A DNA stretch of 43,788 bases from Chitinophagia bacterium (GTDB taxonomy: Bacteria > Bacteroidota > Bacteroidia > Chitinophagales > Chitinophagaceae). Made by a program: the position numbers and the translations under genes. The stretch covers positions 1 through 43,788 of the forward strand of contig RFVO01000007.1 in the NCBI GenBank assembly GCA_009928005.1, written 5' to 3'. The notes under the pieces are model-generated. The model was not told where the DNA came from, did not search any database, and saw nothing but the letters and a program-made list of their open reading frames with translations. Positions 8,010-16,714 of this stretch are shown in pieces (the stretch's first letter is position 1; every line of letters starts with the position of its first letter).

Positions 8010-9275
8010 ATGAATAAACGTCAATTTATTAAAGACATAGTTTTAACAAGTATTGCTACCCCATTGGGTATAGCTGGTATGGCAAAAAGTTTTGAACAAA
8101 AAGCTCATTTGCCGGCAACTATATTAGCTAAAGACGAAGATTTTTGGACAGGTATTCGTAATCAATATTTGTTAAAACCAGACTATATTAATTTAGAGAA
8201 TGGCTATTATAATTTTTTACCGCAGCCCATTTTAAATAAATTTATAGAGCATATTAAAGAAGTGAATTATCAGGGTTCTTATTATATGAGAACTGTTCAA
8301 TTTGAAAATAAAAAAAACATAGCTGCAAGATTAGCAGGCATTGCAGGCTGCTTACCAGAAGAACTAGTTATTACTAGAAACACTACAGAATCTTTAGACT
8401 TAGTTATAGGTGGTTTCGACTGGAAAGCGGGTGATGAAGCCATTATGGCCGTCCAAGATTATGGTGCCATGTTAGATATGTTTGATCAAATTCATAACAG
8501 ATATGGCGTGGTGAATATAAAATTATCGGTACCTAATCATCCAAAAAATGATGAGGAAATTGTGAATTTATATGCAAGTGCCATTACCCCTAAAACTAAA
8601 GTTATTTTTGTAAGTCATATGATTAACATAACGGGGCAGGTTTTACCAATTCGTAAAATTTGTGATATGGCTCATACCAAGGGTGTACAAGTTATTGTAG
8701 ACGGTGCGCATGCATTTGCACATGTTAAATTTCGAATTGATGAATTAGACTGCGATTATTATGCTGCTGCTTTACATAAATGGTTAAGCACTCCATTAGG
8801 CGCAGGTTTATTATACGTTAAAAAAAATAATGTCAAAAATTTGTGGCCTTTACTTGCAGATGGCGAAAAAGATATTAATAAAATAAATAGACTCAACCAT
8901 ATTGGAACCCACCCTGTTCATACCGACCTTACTATTAATGATTGCATGGACTACTATGAAATGATAGGCGCTGAGCGTAAAGAAGCTAGAATGTACTTTT
9001 TACAAAACTACTGGACAAGTAAAGTAAGAAACCTACCTAAAATAATTATTAATACTCCAGCAGAAGCAAATAGAAGTTGTGGTATTGCCAATGTAGGTAT
9101 TGAGGGCATACTACCTGCCGACTTAGCCAAGAGATTAATGACAGAGCATAAGATATTTACAGTTGCCATAGATTATGCTAATGTCCGCGGCTGCAGAATT
9201 ACCCCAAATTTATACACTACCACCCAGGAACTAGATAGCTTTGTGCTAGCACTGAAAACTCTGGCTAAGGCCTAA
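8010..9275 (+). CDS. Class V aminotransferase-fold PLP enzyme with Tat-like leader
   Basis: This 421-residue protein belongs to the class V aminotransferase fold (isopenicillin-N epimerase/cysteine desulfurase-like). It has RNTTESLD (123-130) for phosphate binding, VIVDGAHAFAHV (Asp231) and the Schiff-base lysine in ALHKWLSTPLG (Lys257). The N-terminus, NKRQFIKDIVLTSIATPLG, resembles a twin-arginine leader in which the first Arg is Lys (KR instead of RR), followed by a hydrophobic stretch. Export is therefore likely but not certain. Its reaction cannot be deduced: homologues include epimerases, lyases and aminotransferases. It lies between the ThuA/dehydrogenase gene and the DeoR regulator, each with its own intergenic gap. 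Confidence 0.85.
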   Translation: MNKRQFIKDIVLTSIATPLGIAGMAKSFEQKAHLPATILAKDEDFWTGIRNQYLLKPDYINLENGYYNFLPQPILNKFIEHIKEVNYQGSYYMRTVQFENKKNIAARLAGIAGCLPEELVITRNTTESLDLVIGGFDWKAGDEAIMAVQDYGAMLDMFDQIHNRYGVVNIKLSVPNHPKNDEEIVNLYASAITPKTKVIFVSHMINITGQVLPIRKICDMAHTKGVQVIVDGAHAFAHVKFRIDELDCDYYAAALHKWLSTPLGAGLLYVKKNNVKNLWPLLADGEKDINKINRLNHIGTHPVHTDLTINDCMDYYEMIGAERKEARMYFLQNYWTSKVRNLPKIIINTPAEANRSCGIANVGIEGILPADLAKRLMTEHKIFTVAIDYANVRGCRITPNLYTTTQELDSFVLALKTLAKA

Positions 9276-9313
9276 AATTCACAAATTTGCCTAAATTATT
9301 AACACATGTTCGC

Positions 9314-9356
9314 TTTTGCGGTTTTTTGCATACATTGTAAGCGTAAAACCGCAAAA
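9314..9356. promoter_or_regulatory. Inverted repeat overlapping the deoR-type start codon
   Basis: TTTTGCGGTTTT (9314-9325) and its exact complement AAAACCGCAAAA (9345-9356) are separated by 19 bases. The right arm includes the A of the regulator's ATG. The centre-to-centre spacing is 31 bases, about three helical turns. This is a good candidate for the operator at which the DeoR-type protein represses its own operon; the binding itself is inference. Confidence 0.5.
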
Positions 9357-10102
9357 TGCTTAAAGAAGAGCGACTAGAATATATATTACATGAGTTAAAT
9401 CTGCATAACAAAGTTTTATCTGCGGATTTAAGCAATAAAATGGGTGTATCAGATGATACAGTTAGAAGAGATTTGCAAGAGCTTTCAACAGACAATAAAT
9501 TAATAAAAGTACATGGAGGAGCATTGAGTAAATCCTTTCATACTGCTTTTGACAGAGAGATGGTTTATGAAATAGAGAATAAAAATATCATTGCTAAAAA
9601 AGCAGCCGCACTTGTACAAAGTGGAATGTATATTTTAACTTCTGGTGGAACTTCTATGTTAGAATTTGCAAAAGCATTAGACCCTCATTTAAATGCTAGT
9701 TTTTTTACCTGTAGTTTAAATGCAGCTATTGAGTTCTCTCATCATCCTAGTATTGAAGTGGTCATGATTGGAGATAAAGTTTCTAAAGACTCTATGCTTA
9801 CAACAGGAGCCAATGCTGTTCAAGCGATTGAATCTATACAAGCCGACTTATGTATTCTTGGAATTAACTCCTTAGATACACAATTTGGCTTAAGTGAAAA
9901 CGACTGGGAAGTAGTACAAATAAAAAAAGCAATGATTAAGGCTTCTAAAAAAGTGGTCTGTATTGGTATTTCAGAAAAATTAAATTCTCAACAAAAAATA
10001 AAAGTGGCTGACATCAAAGACATTGATATTTTAATAACAGAGTTAGACCCCAATGATCCCCTATTAGACCCCTATAAAAAACATGAAATTCTCATCTATT
10101 AA
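9356..10102 (+). CDS. DeoR/GlpR-family transcriptional regulator
   Basis: The 248-residue protein has the DeoR winged helix-turn-helix at its N-terminus (ERLEYILHELN; LSADLSNKMGVSDDTVRRD; LIKVHGGAL) and a DeoRC sensor domain with TSGGTSMLEFAKAL and LGINSLDTQFGLSENDWEV. DeoR-family repressors usually sense phosphorylated sugars. It starts a plus-strand series with SusC, SusD and MurQ at gaps of 16, 25 and 14 bases, so it probably controls them. A phosphosugar of the MurNAc-6-phosphate or GlcNAc-6-phosphate kind would be a logical effector, but that is inferred from context. A perfect inverted repeat overlaps its start codon. Confidence 0.9.
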   Translation: MLKEERLEYILHELNLHNKVLSADLSNKMGVSDDTVRRDLQELSTDNKLIKVHGGALSKSFHTAFDREMVYEIENKNIIAKKAAALVQSGMYILTSGGTSMLEFAKALDPHLNASFFTCSLNAAIEFSHHPSIEVVMIGDKVSKDSMLTTGANAVQAIESIQADLCILGINSLDTQFGLSENDWEVVQIKKAMIKASKKVVCIGISEKLNSQQKIKVADIKDIDILITELDPNDPLLDPYKKHEILIY

Positions 10103-10118
10103 TAATTAAAAAACAGTT

Positions 10119-13100
10119 ATGAAACTACAAAAAACAAAAAAGCCTTATTTAAGTAGGCTTATGATGGTTTTAGTACTGTTGTCAGGTATAACAGTTACCA
10201 GCTTTGCACAAGTTGTAATAAGCGGTAAAGTTACCAACCAAAAAGACAATAGTGCTATTGAGGGAATATCGATTGTTATCAAAGGCACCAACAAAGGTGT
10301 CAATACCGATAATAATGGTACTTTCTCTATTACACACAACGCAAGTGGTGTGATTACTTTAAACGCTTCAGGCGTTGGATTCAAAAGTCAAGATATTACA
10401 GTAGATACCAAGGGTACTACTAAGAATATCAATATTGTTTTAGTAGAACAATATTCAAAATTAGACGAAGTAGTGGTTACGGGTACTTCAGCAGGAACTA
10501 CCAAAAGACAATTAGGTAGCTATGTAAGTACCGTATCTGCAAATGAACTTAGTACAAGTGGTTCTTCCAATGTACTAGCTGCCTTACAAGGTAAAACAGC
10601 AGGTGCCCAAATTAGTCAAAATAGTGGCGACCCTGCAGGCGGTGTTTCTGTAAGATTAAGAGGTACTAGCTCAGTATTATCTTCTTCAGAACCATTATAC
10701 ATTGTTGATGGTGTTATCATTAATAATGCGACTAACAGAGTTACCAATACTTCAGGCAACTATGATGGTAATAACTTTGTAGGAAGTATTGGTCAAAACA
10801 GAATGGTAGATATTAATCCTGCCGATATTGACCATATAGAGGTTTTGAATGGTGCAGCAGCAGCAGCTACTTATGGAAGTAGAGCGAATGCGGGTGTAAT
10901 TCAAATTTTTACAAAAAGAGGTAAAACAGGTGCTCCAAAAGTTAGCTTCTCTTCTTCTTATTTAAATAGTTCTTTAAGAAAAAAATTAGAGGTTAACCAA
11001 TCACCTACTAAATTTGGTGGACCTACAGATGGTCCTGGTGCCTTAACACAAGACGTTATCGCTGCTCCTTTAGCTACTACCACTACTGCAGTTACAAGAT
11101 ATGATTATCAAGATTATATTTTCAGAAATGCCGCTGGAACAGACAATACCATTTCAATAAGTGGTGGTACTGATAAAACTAAATACTACTTTGGTGGTTC
11201 TTATTTCTTCAATCAAGGTATTATCAACAATACCGATTTCCAAAGATTTAGTTTCAGAACCAATATTGACCAAACAGTTAATAAATGGATAAGCATGAAC
11301 TTAGGTATAAACTATACCAATTCAGCTGCGAATGAAAAACCAGATGGTCAATCATTTTTCTCTCCTACTAACTCTATCACTATTATTGGAAACTTCCATA
11401 ATATTTGGGAAAGAGATGCCAACGGTAATATAAAAGCCATTGGTGAAAGAGGTAGAGTAAACCCAGTTTCTGTTATGGAAGATATTAAGCAAAAACAAGC
11501 CACCAACAGAGTTATCTCTAATTTTGGTATTAAATTAAAACCCATCAAACATTTATCTGTTGATTACTTAATGGGGGTTGATAACTATTCACAAAATGGT
11601 ACTACTTACATCCCTCCTTATGCTTATAATGCAAGCACTGGATTTTACGGTGGTGGAGCAACTTTAGATCCTACACAAAATGGTTATGCAAGTACAGCTA
11701 GCAATAGTTTCTTCCAAATTAACCATGATTTAAATGCAAACTACAATATTGATATCACTCGAGATATCAATTCAACTACACAGGTTGGTTTTTCTCAACA
11801 ATATGAGAAAAATAATTACATCTTATTCCAAGGAAGAGGATTTGCTCCTTTCATTCAAACAGTAAATGGTGCTAGTACTATTTTACCTGGCGTGGATGAT
11901 AGAAGTGAAATTTCAGTTTCTGGTACTTATATTCAACAAAACTTTAAATACAGAAACTACTTATTCTTAACTGGCGCCATTAGAAATGATGGTTCAAGTG
12001 TATTTGGTGCTAACCAACGCAATCAAACTTACAAAAAAGGAAGTTTGAGTTTTGTAGTATCTAGTACAGATACTTGGAATAGTTTAGGTATTTCAAAAGT
12101 GATTGATTTATTTAAAGTAAGAGCTGCCTATGGTGAAAGTGGAAACTTAACAGGAATTGGTGCTTATTCAAGATTCAACTCTTATAGCTCTAATTCATTC
12201 TTAGGCCGTAGTGCTTTAAACTCAAGCTCTACACTTGCCAATGAAAATGTAAAACCAGAAAGACAAGCTGAAACAGAATTTGGATTGGATTTAGGTGCAT
12301 TTAATAACAGAGTAGGTTTAACAGTAAACGTGTATAATAAAAAAGTTACCGATTTATTAATTAACAGACAGTTATCTCCTACCAATGGTTTTTCTAGTGT
12401 ACTAGATAACTTTGGTTCATTAGAAAATAAAGGATATGAGTTAATGTTAAGTTTAACACCCGTTCAAACAAAAGATTTGAAATGGGAAATGACAACAATT
12501 TATAACCACAATGAAAACAAAGCTTTAAAAATTGGTCAAGCCTTAACATTATTAAGTACCAATGCGGGAGCGCCAGTGGCTATTATTGAAGGTCAACCTA
12601 TTGGTGTATTCTATGGTACTTATTTTGCTAGAAATGCTGATGGATCTTATTTAACTAATACAGCAGGTATTCCACAAACAGCAAAAGGAACTCAAACTAC
12701 TGTTACGAATCCAACAGAATCTAAGGATGCTAATGGCTTACCAACTGGAACAGTTCTTAGAAAAGTAATTGGCAATCCTAATCCTGATTTCACAGGAAGC
12801 ATAGTTAATGAAGTAACTTATAAAAAGTTATCATTAAGGGCACAAGTTGATTTCGTAAAAGGCGTGAATGTATTTAATGCAGACTTTAGAACTCGCCAAG
12901 GTGTAGGAAACGGTAAAGTTGCAGAACAAGAGCAAAGAGGAACAATTCCTAGAGGCTTTATTACAGGCGTTTACGCGATTGAAGAATGGAGAGTTGATAA
13001 AGGAGACTACGTTAAGTTACGTGAGTTATCATTAAGCTATAATTTAGGTAAAGTAGCCTTTGCCAATAATTTAAGTATCAACTTTAGTGGAAGAAATCTA

Positions 13101-13235
13101 ATTTCTTGGGATGACTATAAAGGATACGATCCAGAAGTAAACGCAGCAGGTCAAAGTACTTTATTAAGAGGTATTGACTTTGGATCTACACCTATCCCTC
13201 GTTCATTCAGTTTCGGAATAAAAGCTGATTTCTAA
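10119..13235 (+). CDS. SusC/RagA-type TonB-dependent outer-membrane transporter
   Basis: The 1038-residue protein has a signal peptide (cleavage near TSFAQ, residue 31), a carboxypeptidase-regulatory-like domain (VVISGKVTNQKDNSAIEGIS), the SusC/RagA TonB-box region (LDEVVVTGTSAG), a plug (QGKTAGAQISQNSGDPAG; LYIVDGVIINN), and a long beta-barrel ending in the aromatic FSFGIKADF typical of BAM substrates. It imports oligomeric nutrients across the outer membrane with a SusD lid, using TonB energy. It is somewhat longer than some SusC proteins but within the usual range. The SusD gene follows after 25 bases. Position in a DeoR-MurQ operon suggests a peptidoglycan fragment as substrate, though SusC specificity cannot be read from sequence. 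Confidence 0.95.
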   Translation: MKLQKTKKPYLSRLMMVLVLLSGITVTSFAQVVISGKVTNQKDNSAIEGISIVIKGTNKGVNTDNNGTFSITHNASGVITLNASGVGFKSQDITVDTKGTTKNINIVLVEQYSKLDEVVVTGTSAGTTKRQLGSYVSTVSANELSTSGSSNVLAALQGKTAGAQISQNSGDPAGGVSVRLRGTSSVLSSSEPLYIVDGVIINNATNRVTNTSGNYDGNNFVGSIGQNRMVDINPADIDHIEVLNGAAAAATYGSRANAGVIQIFTKRGKTGAPKVSFSSSYLNSSLRKKLEVNQSPTKFGGPTDGPGALTQDVIAAPLATTTTAVTRYDYQDYIFRNAAGTDNTISISGGTDKTKYYFGGSYFFNQGIINNTDFQRFSFRTNIDQTVNKWISMNLGINYTNSAANEKPDGQSFFSPTNSITIIGNFHNIWERDANGNIKAIGERGRVNPVSVMEDIKQKQATNRVISNFGIKLKPIKHLSVDYLMGVDNYSQNGTTYIPPYAYNASTGFYGGGATLDPTQNGYASTASNSFFQINHDLNANYNIDITRDINSTTQVGFSQQYEKNNYILFQGRGFAPFIQTVNGASTILPGVDDRSEISVSGTYIQQNFKYRNYLFLTGAIRNDGSSVFGANQRNQTYKKGSLSFVVSSTDTWNSLGISKVIDLFKVRAAYGESGNLTGIGAYSRFNSYSSNSFLGRSALNSSSTLANENVKPERQAETEFGLDLGAFNNRVGLTVNVYNKKVTDLLINRQLSPTNGFSSVLDNFGSLENKGYELMLSLTPVQTKDLKWEMTTIYNHNENKALKIGQALTLLSTNAGAPVAIIEGQPIGVFYGTYFARNADGSYLTNTAGIPQTAKGTQTTVTNPTESKDANGLPTGTVLRKVIGNPNPDFTGSIVNEVTYKKLSLRAQVDFVKGVNVFNADFRTRQGVGNGKVAEQEQRGTIPRGFITGVYAIEEWRVDKGDYVKLRELSLSYNLGKVAFANNLSINFSGRNLISWDDYKGYDPEVNAAGQSTLLRGIDFGSTPIPRSFSFGIKADF

Positions 13236-13260
13236 TTCTACATTAAAAAAAATAATTGAC

Positions 13261-14553
13261 ATGAAAAAGATTCAATATATCATACAAACCACTTTCTTGC
13301 TGGGGATTATTTCCCTTACAAGTTGTAAGAAAGATTTCGTTAACCCTAATGCCCCTACAACTGACCAAGTATTTAGTTCGTCTAGAGGTTTAGTAGGTGT
13401 TAATATTGGTAACCAAAAAACCTATTCATTAGGGGGCGCTTCAGTAATATATAGCGTGGTAACTACCAACGCTTTTGCTACCAATGAAGTTATCTTAATG
13501 AACTCTGGTAATACCGCAGAATTCCAATTTAGTAAAGGTGGATCTTCAGTAGACGCCACTAATACTGTATTAGCTAATGCATGGACAAATGCAAATAAAG
13601 TTATTTATGATGCTAACTCAGTAATCAAAGCTGCAGCATCTTTAAATGATAAAGCCTATGCAAGTGGTCTGATTGCACACGCTTCTATCTTAAAAGCATT
13701 AGCGATGGGTAGTTTATCCATGTTATGGGAGAAAGTTCCTGATAGCATTGGTGTAAATGTTACCTTCTCAGATAGAATGGTGGGTTATACAAGAGCTATT
13801 GCTGTTTTAGACAATGCTATTGCAACCGTAAAAGCTAATCCTATAAGCGCTAGCTATAGTTCTGATGCTATTGCAGGTCTTGACTATTTAAATACATTGT
13901 ATGCATTAAAAGCAAGATATTCTACATTCTCAGGTAAATATAGCGATGCATTAGCTGCTGCTAATTTAGTAGACCTTACAAAAAAATCTACTTTTAATTA
14001 TGATGCAGTAAGTACAAATCCAATTTTCACTACCGTAACTTCCACTAATAACGTTTATCAAGCAATTGACTCAACACTAGGCTTACCTTCTTCTTTAGCA
14101 CCTTCAGCAGGTGATGGTAGAATTGCATTTTATACTTCTATCAATACAACTATTAATCCAAGATTTAGAATTAATGGATTTTATAATGCAACAACTACAG
14201 GTATTCCTGTTTACTTGCCAAGTGAAATGACATTAATTAAAGCAGAAGCCTATGCTAGAGCAAATGATTTAACAAATGCATTAACAGAATTAAATAAAGT
14301 AGTCACTAAAACAGCTGCTTCTGATCCATTTAAAATTGGTGCAAATCTCGCTGCCTCTACAGCTTCTACTCAAGAAGCTTTACTAACAGAGATATACAAG
14401 AATCGTTGTATAGAATTGTATATGTCAGGTTTGAAAATAGAGGATATGCGTAGATTCGGAAGACCCACTAGTGAAATGAAACGTAAATTCTTCCCTTATC
14501 CATTCAAGGAAAGAGATGGTAATACCAATACGCCTACAGATCCTAGTTTTTAA
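13261..14553 (+). CDS. SusD/RagB-type nutrient-binding lipoprotein
   Basis: The 430-residue lipoprotein has the lipobox LTSC (Cys22) followed by KKDFVNPNAPTTDQVF, the standard SusD opening. Helical TPR-like segments follow (ILKALAMGSLSMLWEKVPD; YLNTLYALKARYSTFSGKY), and the C-terminal SusD phrase LLTEIYKNRCIELYMSG-LKIEDMRRFGRP is present. It would cap the SusC barrel at the cell surface and capture the ligand. It is shorter than the usual 480-600 residues but has both ends. The variable central region, which carries ligand specificity, is compact. It is cotranscribed with SusC upstream and murQ 14 bases downstream. Confidence 0.93.
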   Translation: MKKIQYIIQTTFLLGIISLTSCKKDFVNPNAPTTDQVFSSSRGLVGVNIGNQKTYSLGGASVIYSVVTTNAFATNEVILMNSGNTAEFQFSKGGSSVDATNTVLANAWTNANKVIYDANSVIKAAASLNDKAYASGLIAHASILKALAMGSLSMLWEKVPDSIGVNVTFSDRMVGYTRAIAVLDNAIATVKANPISASYSSDAIAGLDYLNTLYALKARYSTFSGKYSDALAAANLVDLTKKSTFNYDAVSTNPIFTTVTSTNNVYQAIDSTLGLPSSLAPSAGDGRIAFYTSINTTINPRFRINGFYNATTTGIPVYLPSEMTLIKAEAYARANDLTNALTELNKVVTKTAASDPFKIGANLAASTASTQEALLTEIYKNRCIELYMSGLKIEDMRRFGRPTSEMKRKFFPYPFKERDGNTNTPTDPSF

Positions 14554-14567
14554 TGAACTTAAAATAA

Positions 14568-15308
14568 ATGAATATGCCTAACACTTTTAAAAGGACAACC
14601 GAAGAGTCTTCACTTTATAATAATATTGAAAATTTATCTACACATGAGATATTGACTAATATTAATAAAGAAGATCAAAAGGTAGCCTATGAAGTCGAAA
14701 AAGTGATTCAACCTATTCAATTATTAGTTGATGCAGTAACTGAAAAGTTAAGAGTTGGAGGAAGATTATTTTATATTGGAGCAGGCACTAGTGGTAGACT
14801 TGGGCTAGTGGATGCAAGTGAATGCCCCCCCACTTTTGGTGTACCAAGTGATTTAGTAATAGGTGTAATTGCTGGAGGACATCAAGTAGTGGTGGGTATC
14901 GCAGCAAGTGGTACCACACCCTATGTCATAGGTGGATTAAGAAAATGCAGAGCCGCAGGTATAACCACTGGTAGCATAAGTTGTAATAAAAATTGTCCTG
15001 TTTCTAAAGAAGCTGATTTCCCTATTGAAGTGGTAGTAGGTCCAGAATTTATAACTGGAAGTACTAGAATGAAAAGCGGAACTGCACAAAAAATGGTTTT
15101 AAATATGCTTTCCACTTCTGTAATGATTAAGCTTGGAAGAATAAAAGGCAATAAAATGGTCAACATGCAATTAACCAATCAAAAACTTTTCGAAAGAGGA
15201 GTGAAAATGATTATGGAAGAAATTGAAACATGTGATAAACAAAAAGCCACTGACTTATTAACTAAGTATGGTTCTGTAAAAAAATCCATTGAAATGGCGA
15301 AAACTTAA
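14568..15308 (+). CDS. murQ: N-acetylmuramic acid 6-phosphate etherase, internally deleted
   Basis: MurQ cleaves MurNAc-6-phosphate to GlcNAc-6-phosphate and D-lactate in the cytoplasm. Family hallmarks are clear: GGRLFYIGAGTSGRLG, DASECPPTFGV (catalytic Glu85, equivalent to E. coli Glu83), GIAASGTTPYVIGGL and GSTRMKSGTAQKMVLNMLST. The length of 246 is below the usual 270-300. The shortfall lies between IAGG (101-104) and VVVGIAASG (107-115). In E. coli these are separated by about 30 further residues (AIQHAVEGAEDSREGG and following), including the other catalytic residue, Glu114. All codons stay in frame. The enzyme is thus probably inactive or altered. It is the last gene of the deoR-susC-susD-murQ series and is followed by a terminator. 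Confidence 0.9.
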   Translation: MNMPNTFKRTTEESSLYNNIENLSTHEILTNINKEDQKVAYEVEKVIQPIQLLVDAVTEKLRVGGRLFYIGAGTSGRLGLVDASECPPTFGVPSDLVIGVIAGGHQVVVGIAASGTTPYVIGGLRKCRAAGITTGSISCNKNCPVSKEADFPIEVVVGPEFITGSTRMKSGTAQKMVLNMLSTSVMIKLGRIKGNKMVNMQLTNQKLFERGVKMIMEEIETCDKQKATDLLTKYGSVKKSIEMAKT

Positions 15309-15335
15309 AATTTAGACTAGTCGCATAGTATAAAT

Positions 15336-15352
15336 AGATGTTTAAAACATCT
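15336..15352. repeat. 17-base palindrome between murQ and its terminator
   Basis: AGATGTTT, a central A, then AAACATCT form a perfect palindrome with 8-base arms. It may be an extra hairpin at the murQ 3' end or a protein site. No function can be assigned. Confidence 0.5.
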
Positions 15353-15353
15353 T

Positions 15354-15381
15354 AAAGGCCTGCTTTAGCGGGCCTTTTTTT
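15354..15381 (+). terminator. Intrinsic terminator of the murQ operon
   Basis: AAAGGCCTGC (15354-15363), loop TTTA, then GCGGGCCTTT (15368-15377) form a ten-pair stem with one G-T pair, running into seven T residues (15375-15381). It separates murQ from the convergent anmK gene. Confidence 0.85.
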
Positions 15382-15393
15382 GTATATCTGAAG

Positions 15394-16590
15394 TTATTGC
15401 GGAAGACTTATTTTACCCATAGATACTGGAATTTTAGTAGCATAGCCTCCTGCTAACATGGGACTGCCTGCAACAGCTTCATTGGCAAGTACTGCAAATA
15501 AAATAGCTTCTTTCGCATCTGGCTGAATACCTATATGCTCAGAACTTTCAATGGAAATATTTGGTAGTAGTGATTTTATATGTTCTATTACATGCAAATT
15601 ATGTATTCCTCCCCCGCTAGCATATATAGTATAAGTATCTTTACTCGGAACAAGCCTATTGATAGCATCTACAATGGTTTCTGCAGTTAATCTATTGAGA
15701 GTAGCCATAATATCTTCAGGTGAAATAGTTGTATTATTTGATACCAGTTGCGCTTTTTCAATAAAGGTTAAATTAAAAAGTTCAGGTCCAATTGTTTTAG
15801 GAAATCCTAATTCAAAAAATGAGTCTTGTTTCATTGCCTTTAATAACTCATTATTGATCACTCCATTTTTAGCTATTTCTCCATCCTTATCGAATGCTTT
15901 ATTATAATGAGCTCTCATAAATGAATCCATGAGTGTATTACCAGGACCAGTATCTGTAGAGAATACTTGTTCAAATGCCCCATTAGCTGGCAAATATGTA
16001 AAATTAGCAATACCTCCAATATTCAATAATAGCCTATTCTCTTTAGTGTCTGTCGCAATTAGGTAATCTCCATAAACTGCTAAAGGAGCTCCTTCTCCAC
16101 CAGCAGCAATATGTTTTTGTCTGAAATCACTTATAGTAATTATTCCAGTATGCACTGCTAAATGATCTCCATCGCCAATTTGTAAAGTAGCTGGACCAAA
16201 GGAATCTAAGGGATGTAAAGATTTTGGTGCATGATAAACAGTTTGACCATGACTTGCAATTAAGTCTATGGATGAAGCAACTATTCCCCAATCTGCCAAT
16301 GTATTATTAATCATTTTTGCATTTTCAATAGCTATCCATGGGTTCAATAAAGTTAATTTCTCTAATGAAACCATTTGTTTAGAAAAAATAGATAAAATTT
16401 CTTGCTTCATTGAATCAGAATAGGGAACGGTCGTGAATTTCAATAAAGAGAAACTAGTGTTCTTCCCAGAACCTTTCATTTCACATAATGCAATATCAAG
16501 GCCATCTAAAGAGGTTCCACTCATCAATCCCAAAATTTTTCGACTTGGTTTTTGAGCTATTTCATATAATTTTTGGATACAGGGATGCAT
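15394..16590 (-). CDS. anmK: Anhydro-N-acetylmuramic acid kinase
   Basis: AnmK opens the 1,6-anhydro ring of anhMurNAc and phosphorylates it with ATP, giving MurNAc-6-phosphate, the MurQ substrate. Signatures: ILGLMSGTSLDGLDIAL (ATP-binding start), LIASHGQTVYHAP, LLLNIGGIANFTYLP, STDTGPGNTLMDSF (conserved catalytic Asp region) and a C-terminal SSEHIGIQPDAKEAILFAVLAN. I chose the ATG at 16590 (398 residues, MHPCIQKLYEI): the frame can be extended to 16629 but that start is TTG and adds 13 residues with no family counterpart. It is convergent with murQ, sharing the terminator between them. All expected motifs are intact, unlike in murQ. Confidence 0.93.
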   Translation of the reverse strand: MHPCIQKLYEIAQKPSRKILGLMSGTSLDGLDIALCEMKGSGKNTSFSLLKFTTVPYSDSMKQEILSIFSKQMVSLEKLTLLNPWIAIENAKMINNTLADWGIVASSIDLIASHGQTVYHAPKSLHPLDSFGPATLQIGDGDHLAVHTGIITISDFRQKHIAAGGEGAPLAVYGDYLIATDTKENRLLLNIGGIANFTYLPANGAFEQVFSTDTGPGNTLMDSFMRAHYNKAFDKDGEIAKNGVINNELLKAMKQDSFFELGFPKTIGPELFNLTFIEKAQLVSNNTTISPEDIMATLNRLTAETIVDAINRLVPSKDTYTIYASGGGIHNLHVIEHIKSLLPNISIESSEHIGIQPDAKEAILFAVLANEAVAGSPMLAGGYATKIPVSMGKISLPQ

Positions 16591-16714
16591 ATTCCTAAAG
16601 ATACGAAATGGGCTTGTAAATAAGACCAATTAACAGCAATCTGCCAATTTTCCACACCCTGCTAAAAGCATTCAAATTCAATACCTTATAGTGTAACTTT
16701 ACTAATAATAAATA

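Noticed and set aside
14825-14831. Run of seven C in murQ as a possible frameshift site
   Set aside because: The reading frame is maintained through it: the codons give SECPPTFGV as in the family. The murQ defect is the separate in-frame deletion at about 14880.
16591-16629. N-terminal extension of AnmK from a TTG codon
   Set aside because: The 13 extra residues have no counterpart in the family, and the ATG at 16590 gives a normal start.
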